A DNA stretch of 64,000 bases. Origin: Neurospora intermedia (lineage: Eukaryota > Ascomycota > Sordariomycetes > Sordariales > Sordariaceae). Below the pieces are notes generated by a model that was not told where the DNA came from, did not search any database, and saw only the letters and a list, made by a program, of their open reading frames with translations. The position numbers and the translations under genes are program-made. Position 1 is the stretch's first letter; each line of letters begins with the position of its first letter. Below are positions 20,029 through 29,067 of the stretch, in pieces. The stretch covers positions 2,542,001-2,606,000 of the forward strand of contig BTPP01000005.1 in the NCBI GenBank assembly GCA_037102815.1, read 5' to 3'.

Positions 20029-20892
20029 ATGCCCCCCAAAGCCGTCGCCAATGGTGAGTCCGCTTGCACCCTCCGCGGTCAGGCCCTCACCAGCAGCGAG
20101 GTGAAGATCCTCTTCGGCGCTCTCAACAACCTCAACGCGCCCCTTGACATCAACCTCCAAGGCGCCGCTGAAACCGCCGGTCTCAAGCCCAACTCGTACA
20201 AGGAGATGTACCGTCAGTTCCGTCGCAAGTACGAGCTTGGCAACCCCAACGCCGCCGCCGCCGCCGCCGCGGCTGCTGTTGTTGTTGCTTCGGGAGGAGG
20301 TGGCAGTGACCAGTCTGTCACTACCACTACTACCTCTTCTTCTTCGTCTACCGCCACCCCTAAGAAGGCCCCTGGAACTGCTGGTGATAGCGGTGGTGGT
20401 CGCCCCCGTGCTCGCCCCAAGAAAATGTTGCTCACGCCCGGAGTTGGTGGTGGTGCTAACCAGGGCGTCGAGACCGCCCTCGTCACCCCTGGCACGCCCA
20501 TGATGAACTTGAACTTCAACGACATGACGCCCGAGACTCCATCCAAGAAAGCTTTTGGTACCTCCAACAAGCGCTCGGCTACTGAGCCCAACCCTGACGA
20601 GACTCCCGCCAAGAAAGGGCCTGCTGCTCGTAAGCCTCGTGTTTCTGCCGCCGCCGCGAAGCAGAAGGCTGTGGCCGCCGCTGCCCAGGCTGAGACCAAG
20701 GTCAAGACTGAGGCTGCTACTGATGCTGGTTTCAGTTTCATCGGTGATTCTTACGGCAACGATGTTGATGCCGCGATGGAGGGCATTTCCCAGGCCGCAG
20801 AGGCTATTGAGGACACTCTTGCCGCTGCTGCGGCTGACGAGGGTTACATTACTGCCACTGAGGGTGGTGGTCCCGATTACGGCGAGATCTAG
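20029..20892 (+). CDS. SANT-like protein of the MPPK group (d)
   Basis: Single coding exon, 287 residues, starting MPPKAVANGE. The module (residues about 20-75) reads SSEVKILFGALNNLNAPLDI, NLQGAAETAGLKPNS and YKEMYRQFRRKYEL. The tail has an Ala run, a Thr/Ser run, KKAPGTAGDSGGGRPRARPK, then VTPGTPMMNLNFNDMTPETP, TPAKKGPAARKPRVSAAAAK and VKTE. It closes with acidic GGPDYGEI. The frame is open from 19879, but GTACGT at 19948 and AAGCAG before the ATG suggest that this is 5' untranslated and spliced. A GTGAGT donor lies eight bases after the TAG stop, with an acceptor TTTCCAG at about 21019, so a 3' untranslated intron of about 120 bases is likely. Divergent partner of the gene ending at 17469. 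Confidence 0.8.
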   Translation: MPPKAVANGESACTLRGQALTSSEVKILFGALNNLNAPLDINLQGAAETAGLKPNSYKEMYRQFRRKYELGNPNAAAAAAAAAVVVASGGGGSDQSVTTTTTSSSSSTATPKKAPGTAGDSGGGRPRARPKKMLLTPGVGGGANQGVETALVTPGTPMMNLNFNDMTPETPSKKAFGTSNKRSATEPNPDETPAKKGPAARKPRVSAAAAKQKAVAAAAQAETKVKTEAATDAGFSFIGDSYGNDVDAAMEGISQAAEAIEDTLAAAAADEGYITATEGGGPDYGEI

Positions 20893-21954
20893 CCCACAGG
20901 TGAGTTGTTAGTTGTATTTTCCTTCGTTCATTTGAGTCTCTCCTCAGTCGATCCTCGCAAGGATGGGTAGGTGGAAGTTAAAAGTTGGAATAGTTGCTGA
21001 TGGTTTTGATCATTTCCAGGATCTCACCACCCACACGACCGCCAGCACTTCGCACATTGGAACCACTGATTAAGGCGACCTCAACAAGAGTGTTGCCTGT
21101 CTCCCCTACAGTCGGATCTTGATTGGTGGTCACAATGTAGTTGGCTCTTTTGGAGTTTCGGTCTTGCGCTCTCGGTCACTTGTTGCTTTCTCATGCTATC
21201 AATCTCGGGATTAAGGCCTGCGTGCCTTGGGTTCAGATATTTGCATTCCCGGTATTAGTCGGCGGTTGGTCTTGGTGCAAGGGTAGCCTTTATCTCCATT
21301 TCTTTGCTTTATCCAAGCTCGGAGTTGGGAGTGCTCCCTTTCGTGGGTCGGTTGCATGATACTTAGTTTGGCGTTGTCAACGGGATTGCTCCTTCTCAAG
21401 GCTTGGAGATTCTTCTTTGTTGGCAAGAAATAGATTTCTTTGCTGTCGTCTTTCGGTATCGGCGTTGGTATGATGCATCTTGTCATGACCAGTTATCACG
21501 TTTTGCTGCTTTGCCGGCATTCAACAAGGCTGATGGAAGGGCAAACAGAGAATCGGAATCCATGACTTCGCTATAGATCAGTAGAGTGAACATCTATACC
21601 TACCTAGACAAACCAGTTCAGGTTTATGACTAGTCCCCATGCCAGCCATCGTGATGTAGGTATACAGCAATTAGTGCAAACTTCCATACTGTCCTCGTCG
21701 ACATTCCACCTCCAAAGCCACATAGGGAGAGTTGTGTGCGGCAGATGAGCTGAACTGAAATCAGTAGTCGCCTGTTCCTGCCTCTTTCTCCCTCAGAACT
21801 CCCATCTCTTTCTGCATCTTCTTCGTCGATACGTACTCTTCTTCTTGTTGTTGTTGTTGTTGTCGTTGTAGATCTTGTTGTCCTTTTTACTACTGCCCGC
21901 GGTAGCAACAACCACGCAAAGACCCAAGAACACTCGCAGGAAGAGCTGCGCCAC
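20893..21954. other. Intergenic between convergent genes
   Basis: Holds the probable 3' untranslated intron of the gene ending at 20892 and the 3' region of the minus gene ending at 21955, with a short GTT/GTC triplet run near 21845-21868. No further gene is visible. Confidence 0.5.
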
Positions 21955-23559
21955 CTACATCATAACAGCAACTCTCAACCATAACAACCTCAACGGCGCC
22001 ACCGCCGAAGCCAACGCATTCTCATACGCAGTCGAAGACACACCACCACCGCCGCCCTGGTCCAGGAGTAACCAACCCGGCCACTCTCCCAGACTCTCAT
22101 CGTGCTCGTACTCGGCTTTGGCCGACAAGGACCAGATGTACCTGGCGGCCGCTAGCAGGGTTTTGGCTCCCTGGGTGGTGGGATAGAAGAGGGTGCCGGT
22201 TAGTCCAGTGGTTGGAGTGGGGAAAGGGGAGATTGTAGTGGCAGTCGTGATTCGAAGATTGTTGAAGAAAACGGAGTTGGACCTGGAGGAGTTGGATTTG
22301 GAGTTGGAAACAGGTTCTGCTCCAGCTCCCAGATGTTCTAGGGGCCAACCAAACACGCTATCCTGCTGGGCAGGGGCATTCAGAACAACAAACATGTAAA
22401 CAAACGCCACCCTAAACCCAAACTCGGTGACACGACAACATGGGTCTTCGGTTTGTGTACCTGCGTCTCTACCCCTGATCTTAGTACCCTCGTTGGTAGA
22501 GGTAACCGTGATGGTGGACTCCCCATTGACCACGGACTTGTTCTTGTTGATGGGCATATCCCAAGACCAAGAGTAACTGACACGGGCACGGGCATGACAA
22601 CCGGCAGAAAGACTAAGAACTCTCTTATGTTGTTCCCTCTCGCTGTCCTCAGCCACGACGGACCGCCAGAGAAGGGCTCTGGCAACGACCTTGAAGCCGA
22701 TTGCCTTGGTAGGGCAGCATTTAGCGTCGGTCTGGGTACCCCTACTGGCGTCAGTAGCGGGCTTGTTGTTGACGGAGTTTTTGCTGTTGTTTTTGTTGAT
22801 TTGAGTGCCGGAGATGAAGACTTGGTGATGGACAGGGGCATGAGGTCCGGCGATAGTCGGCGTTTTGATGGGTGCAAGCGTGGGGGCTGAAGCTGGAGCA
22901 GAGAGGAGGTTATTGCGAGAGGGAACACTCAAAACCGTGGGCCGAATAGGGGTAAAGGGGGGAATGGGATTTTGGTGAGTAGGGGGAACAGAAATGGCAT
23001 CAGCCACAGAAATAAAAGCAGGCTGAAGTTTATCGGCAACAACAACAAGCGGATGTTGAGGACACGGAGAGTTGGAAGCCCTCCAAACCGCAATGTCGTC
23101 GTTCCAAAGCTGATACTCCGCACATAGATTCACCCACGCCTGCTGAGCCTCATCAGCGCTCCCCAAGCCAGCCCGCTCAGCGACCTTGGTCCAGTCAGCT
23201 AGGACTTTGCCCTTAAGACTTTCGAGGATGCTAAATATGAGATTGAGGTCGCTGGTGGTCGGTTTCAGGCCACGGAGTTCTGGTTCGATTGACGAACCGC
23301 GAGCTCTCTTTGGGTCGACTGGAAGATTGTCGTTGAGTAGGAAGGTCCGTCGGAATCTATACCACCTATTGCGGAGCACTTCTCCTGAGCTGGAATTGGC
23401 TGTTTGGGCAGCCTTTGCCGCATTAAATACGAGAAGTCCTTTGTTGTTTGTGTCACTGCCAGTGATATTCTCGAGTACGCTGTAGATGAGGTTCAAGTCC
23501 TTTATACAAGGCTCTCTACCACGGAGCTTGGGAACGGCGCTGGAGGTTTTGGGTACCAT
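21955..23559 (-). CDS. Two-module SANT-like protein with duplicated Cys-Cys segment
   Basis: Open frame of 534 residues. Module 1 (about 18-75) reads CIKDLNLIYSVLENIT to LRNRWYRFRRTFLL. Module 2 (about 100-150) reads TSDLNLIFSILESLKGKV, ADWTKVAERAGL and AWVNLCAEYQLW. Both begin LRGxxP..xDLNLI, so the module was duplicated inside the gene. A Pro-rich linker follows. The C-terminal half contains a second duplication: INKN.. then GTQT[DE]xxCC and GF[KR]V plus a hydrophobic segment, at about 254-302 and 337-394. The last 70 residues (ARYIWSLSAKAEYEHDESLG, a Gly run) match nothing I know. The protein lacks the TPAKK signature and -EI tail of the MPPK group. The 3' part may contain an intron I have not resolved, so the C-terminus is less certain than the N-terminus. 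It diverges from the gene at 25494. Confidence 0.65.
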   Translation of the reverse strand: MVPKTSSAVPKLRGREPCIKDLNLIYSVLENITGSDTNNKGLLVFNAAKAAQTANSSSGEVLRNRWYRFRRTFLLNDNLPVDPKRARGSSIEPELRGLKPTTSDLNLIFSILESLKGKVLADWTKVAERAGLGSADEAQQAWVNLCAEYQLWNDDIAVWRASNSPCPQHPLVVVADKLQPAFISVADAISVPPTHQNPIPPFTPIRPTVLSVPSRNNLLSAPASAPTLAPIKTPTIAGPHAPVHHQVFISGTQINKNNSKNSVNNKPATDASRGTQTDAKCCPTKAIGFKVVARALLWRSVVAEDSEREQHKRVLSLSAGCHARARVSYSWSWDMPINKNKSVVNGESTITVTSTNEGTKIRGRDAGTQTEDPCCRVTEFGFRVAFVYMFVVLNAPAQQDSVFGWPLEHLGAGAEPVSNSKSNSSRSNSVFFNNLRITTATTISPFPTPTTGLTGTLFYPTTQGAKTLLAAARYIWSLSAKAEYEHDESLGEWPGWLLLDQGGGGGVSSTAYENALASAVAPLRLLWLRVAVMM

Positions 23560-25493
23560 TGCCAGTTTCTGTAAGAGGAGTAGGCATTGTCATTGTCAGC
23601 AACCATGGTTTGGAACGTTGAGGCTGTGTATCTGGGTGACTTACAGCAGGTGAGGCTTTATATCTTCAAGAGTATTATCTCTGCCCGGAAAAGAAAGCTC
23701 GAGGCCAAGTTGAAGATCGAGACACAACAAGGGCGGGCAGAATTTGGAGATATTGCTCTTTGACGGCAGTAGAAGTAGAAGAAAGAAAGTTACTGGAGTC
23801 GAGGGACTCAAGATCGACTTTATACCCAGAGGCTTCTCTGATCAAGGTTTTATGAACCTTACTGCACAATTTCTCGAATTTCCAAGGTTCTGGCTCTTTT
23901 TTGCCTGTCACCTGCCATACATAGGCACGGATATATACCAAAGCAGTGAACGACCAGTAAACATGCCACAAGAACCTGTAGGTGATCTCATCCAGGTTTC
24001 TCATTGCAAAGAGACACCTCGGGACAAGGTTCGAGGTTGGATTCACCAAGCCAAATAAAGGCCTACGACGCCCAATTAAGGTAATGTATATTGACCTAAG
24101 TAGGTCATTTTCGACGCAGACACTCCCCGATCACTACTGGAAGCTTGCGGTGTCTTAGATATTGTAAGGACAGTTGCGGCAGTACGCATGCATGCTTTTG
24201 ACAGTAATGGCTTCACCATCGTATGCCCCTACTAAGAAAAGGGCAGGCTCCAAAGCTTGATCCCTCGTTGTCTCTTGGAATTTTCACCTCAACTAGGAAG
24301 TGAACAAATGTAAATGTGTAGTAATATCAGGAACCAGTAACTAGAGAGCATATTATCACTGGACTTTAGGGCACTGCTGCACTTGCTATGTCCCAGATCT
24401 TCTGTTTCGAAGAATGCCAGGTCGACTGCCCGTTGACCGACCAGCTGTGGGCAAATTATCAAGCAGCGACAAATGACAGACGACAAACACTTCCTCTTTC
24501 GAACGGAGACTGCTCTTCTGCAGACCTCAAACGCGTGTCCGAAAGGGTTCTTGATCGGTAGGTGACTGTCCATGGACAGCCAAGAACGTCAAGGCTTGGA
24601 TCATGGACAAGTGAATGGGTTCTTAGTCACTCGAGTGTTTGATGACACATGTTCCATGGACGTTCAACAAGGGATGAAATATTGAGTGCAAAGAAACAAT
24701 AGGACTCGAGCGTTTGAGCTGCATTTCATACCATGTGTGAACATTGCCTTCACGGGAACTTCAACAAAAAGCTTCCGTGAAGAACATGAAAGGCATTCTG
24801 GATTTATCTGATGAAATAGCGTTTTGAGGGGCTGGGGCTGAACATCACTCTCTGATATTCGAATCCTTTCTTGCGTACCTGTCATCCCACTTGGGTAAAC
24901 AGACTCGATCGTTGAGTCCTAGCATTGTAGTGGAGTTGCCCGGACGATGAATAGAACGGATGGAAATTTCCAGTCAACGGCCGCTGCAGCCTGTCGAGTA
25001 CGGCCACTCATCCAATGATCCGCCGTCCTGGACAGTAGTCTCGGACGGCAAACACGTCCTGACGGTCTTGCCGCCTGCCACAATAGGGACGGTGTTTAGA
25101 CAGACGCTGTCGTCAAGTGGGGTCTTGGACGTCCATAAATATCACCCATCCGTCGACGTCTCTCACACTCTTCCTCCTTTCAACAACCACAAGCTTACCT
25201 ACCAAAGCCTTTTTGCTTCGAAGCACTCGCCGAACTCATCTTTCTGACAAGTTTGTCAACCAAAGTGAGTCCAAGTCCCTCGTATGTGTTGGGCTGCAAG
25301 GAATAGCGTCATCCTCTCGCGTCTTCCAAGTCCACTCGCACCTTCCACTTTCCTGTCACTCTATCGCATTGCTGCCACCAGGCATCCCACAACAGTCACT
25401 TGACATTCACTCGACAGGGTTGCCCTCTGACCAGCAGTCAGCTGACCTGATAGCAGTCCTTCCCAGCCAACCTCATCTCAGTCAACCGTCAAA
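23560..25493. promoter_or_regulatory. Divergent promoter region of the third SANT-like pair
   Basis: About 1.9 kb. On the plus side a GTGAGT donor near 25264 and an ATCTCAG acceptor near 25481 suggest a 5' untranslated intron ending just before the ATG. CATAAATA near 25135 is a possible TATA element. A minus-strand open frame of 124 codons (23675-24049) has no family resemblance. Confidence 0.5.
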
Positions 25494-26219
25494 ATGCCTC
25501 CCAAAGCCAACCAGGACGTTGCCGGCCAGATGAACTTCCTCTTGACTTGCATCAAGCACTCGACCAATGGCAAGATCAACTGGACCGAAGTTGCCGAGGA
25601 GCTCAGCATTGTATCCAAGGCCGCAGCGTAAGTCACTCAACTCACTCGGTCACTATTTTCTCACTTTTCACCCTCACCTATCCCGCAATTAACTCGAGCC
25701 AATCTGACACTTGACCCAATTCCTGACAGTGCCAAACGCTACGAGCGCCTCCTGAAAGCGCATGACATCCAGCCGCCCAAGAACTACGGCTCCTTGACTG
25801 ATGATGTGGGTGCCAGCGGCGCGAGCAGCCCGGCCCAGGCCAAGACTCCTCGGGCTCCCCGCAGCACTAAGCGCAAGAGGGCCACAGCAACCGTCAACTA
25901 CAACGAGGATTCCGGCAACGAAGATGGTTCCGGTGATAACCGTGAGCCCTTCACGTACAAGGCGGAACCTGAGGATTCCGATGACGAGGAGAAGCAACGC
26001 CCGCTGAAGAAGGAGAAGACCACTCCTGACGTGCAGACCAAGCAGGAGGAGGAGGACGATGGTGAGTCTGACTACTTTTCTTGTTGCTCTGACGATGTCG
26101 ACCTTTTGGATGAAGAAGATGCAGCATATGGGTGGGAAGGCAAAGGATATGATGTGCTAATGGATGTTGTTGGGAGGATAGAGGGAGAAGACAACTACAA
26201 GTATGAGGGTGAAATCTGA
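25494..26219 (+). CDS. Myb-like (fungal short type) protein, two exons
   Basis: Exons 25494-25627 and 25730-26219 give 207 residues. The module is the clearest fungal short Myb-like domain in the window: residues about 12-60 with MNFLLTCIKHSTNGK, INWTEVAEELSI, then the intron, then AKRYERLLKAHDIQPP. The intron is phase 2 and splits the module before helix 3, the same place as in the array and in the gene at 5291. Next come STKRKRATATVNYNEDSGNE (basic, then acidic), TYKAEPEDSDDEE and a very acidic C-terminal half with DYFSCCSDDVDLLDEEDA, ending NYKYEGEI. The -EI end recalls the array and two MPPK proteins. The start follows MPPK of the paralogues. Probably a nuclear protein; target unknown. 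Confidence 0.8.
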
Positions 26220-29067
26220 GCAACCCACATACAACCGATCAGTCACTGGGGCAGAGACCAATGACGCCAGAATGCGGAGGAAAATGGTGGTTCATGTTGA
26301 TACAGTGCGTTGAAGAATCTGGATGGTGTTTGAGCCTGGAGTTGGGGCTTTTATAGTGTGCTTTTGCTCTTTGCTCTGTCCATCGAAGGTACCATGTTCA
26401 TGGCGGGTTCTACTATGGGCATGAGGACAGGCGGTGATGAGGTTTGGGCAGGTTGATGGAATGGATGCTTGAACTGCGGAGCATAATGGGGTGAGGCGTA
26501 ATGGAAAGCAGACGACGGGGTTTCGACAGACACCAGGGAAATCAATTGCCGTGACTTACATCACAATATGTCCAGAAACCCCTTTGCTTTGATTCGTCGG
26601 TCTTTGTTGACGACTGCCGTTCTTTGTCTGTTTGTTGACATTCGGTTCATGTTTGGAAAAGGGGCGGCAAGGCAATAACAAGGCTGGTGGTGTGGATACC
26701 AGGTCATCTGCCAGACTTGATAGCGAGCAATGAACTGTCAGTCTCCCAGACAGAAAGCACGAAACCTGGTTACAATGATAAGAATCTGGAGTAATCTGAT
26801 GCTCATTTCGTTGCTTGCCATGCTGAGGAGTCAGATATTCCTCGAAATGTTGTGACATTTGGTAGGTAAGGGTTAGGGTTGGAAAGCTGCAGTAGGAAGT
26901 TGGCGCACCATTCGGAACAGAAGGCTGTTCTGGAGCAATCATTCGCTTGAATGGCCGACCAAAAGGAGTTCATCTTCGTACTACCTGAGTGATATGTGAG
27001 CCTTGAGTGTGCCTGTTGAACCGTCATGTCTGTTTCCATAGCCTTTGTCGACCAACTGCTAGGAAGAGGCCGAGGCTGCCACGAATGACGAATACATACC
27101 AGACTCCTGAGGCTACCTCAACAATAGGGCTCTGAAAACTTGGAATTAGGACGATGTCGACTGATAAGCAGTGATAGTGAAGATGGCAATCTGGATACTT
27201 GTCAAGCTTGCCGTGGGCAACGGTCTGGTCGTATGGCCACACCAAGGAGTACCAGCCACTTCCGTCCATATAGACGATGCCAAAGAATGGTTTGGTTCAA
27301 TACCACAGCAATAAATCAGAATAAGATGCCTGTCTTCAGATAGCCATTGTGATGAAGATGAATACCATGGGTTTGGCGAAAGAATCGAGGTGGAGATGGT
27401 GGAGGGAAAATCAAACGAAGAGAAATCAAAGTTCTTGAAAAGTTGTCCAAGTTGGCATGGCAGGTGCAAGTGTGTAACATACACGTAAGAAACGCACCTG
27501 CCCTATCGTTGCTCGGATTTCTCTATTGTGCCTGCCACCACACGTTACGGCAGGGCATTGACTGACTGACGCCCAAGTCATCTGCCTGTCACTGTCACTG
27601 TCAGCCTCATTCAGTTCGTTACATTCACCTATTCACCTATCGCCTAGGCATTCACCGCAGACTGATGCTACCCTTTGAACTTTCCTTTCTTTACAGAAAA
27701 AAAAAAAAGCGAATCTGATTCTTCTTCCATCACCACTAAACTCACCTCGCTCCCTCCACTTCGTCGCTGGCTGTCAACTTTCCATTTTGGTAACTGCACC
27801 TTGCCCCGCACCAATTGACGTGCGCTCTTTCCCCCGGTCAAAGTAGATGAATACTAACAATTTCACTCTGTAGACGCTTCAGTCATTCTTTTGGCATCAT
27901 TTTGCATCAATCGACCTCAAAATTCAATCAACAATTTTTCGGCCTGCTGATATCGATATCACAACATTGACCGTCATCACCGGGTTCTGGAAATCAGTGG
28001 TGGTCTTCGCTAGAAGTGGAAGCGACAGGAAGCGCCCGGGTGGTTGCAACATTCCCACCAATCGACATCCAGCGACCTCGCGGTTGCTCAGTGTCTCATG
28101 GGTGTTAGTGCGGTACTGTACCTCACAGCGATATTCGCAGCAACACTGATAGCCGGCTATCAGTCTTCATGCGCTAAGGAACTTTGCAGCACAGTGCACA
28201 ATTGGCATCCCGGATCCACGAGCGACTGTGGCCAACCACTCAAGATGAGCTCCGTGCATCACCGAGTGAGACGTGACGGGAATCGCGAGCAACATGGCAC
28301 CTCTCCTGTTTTTGTGCCAGTTTCTGGTAACGGTACGCGTCTCTTTTTCCATTTTTTTTTCCTTCTCTCCCCTACCCCTATGCCTCTATTTTCCCCCGAA
28401 ATTCGGCTTCACCTGGACACACACCATATGGTTGTGGGCGTGATGCGACGGAGACATCTCAACAGAGATTTCATATTGGATTTACTACGTATTGGGCAGT
28501 CGAGTGAGAGGACTAGGAGATTCGCTGGCTCTGTTTCGGGCCACTGCGGCGTCTGTCTGGCCAGTTCAAAAAGACAAGTTGTTGCTGTTGTTGGACGCGG
28601 CAACCCGGGCCCCCTTTTCATTGCATAAGGACTCTATGTGTTGATATAGGGCTTGCGTTGGCATCACGCCTTCTGCTTCACAATGCCCAAAGGTCGCTGT
28701 CAGGGTTACCGTGGTGACCGCTTAGCTCTCATCACATGCCTCTGCCTTTACCTTTGAGATTATTCTTGAGCTCACCTCTCTTTCACTTTGGGGGAAAAAG
28801 GTTCTCACAATTAATCTTCTCTTTGGATGCTTGGTCATTCTTGTCCTCGCCCTCATTTCTTTTACTCAGCTACAGTTTTATGCACCTGCTGAGCTTGTCA
28901 TATCCCAACAAGACACAGAGCCGTGTTTTTGGGTGTACAGCTTCCTGCTCCAGACATATACAGTAGTGATTGTACAAAGCCCTCAAGTTCCCCGTCACGG
29001 ACTCCCTGCACTCAAAAGTTCATCATCTCTCCCACATGTTGTATGTTTCTAACCTTTCTTCGCAGCT
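26220..29067. other. Intergenic, upstream of Su(z)12
   Basis: A 2.8-kb stretch. Two adjacent telomere-type units (GGGTTAGGGTT) occur near 26869-26879. A 194-codon open frame at 28044-28628 has no family resemblance. The right end carries an acceptor-like CTAAC...TTCTTCGCAG at 29050-29065, so an upstream exon (untranslated or coding) of Su(z)12 probably lies here; I could not place it. Confidence 0.5.

Noticed and set aside
23675-24049. 124-codon minus-strand open frame upstream of the two-module SANT gene
   Set aside because: No recognisable domain, and it lies where the 5' untranslated region or promoter of that gene is expected. It could be an upstream exon, but I found no supporting junction.
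28044-28628. 194-codon open frame upstream of Su(z)12
   Set aside because: Composition is irregular, it crosses a T-rich tract, and no family is recognised; an upstream Su(z)12 exon is more likely somewhere in this region.
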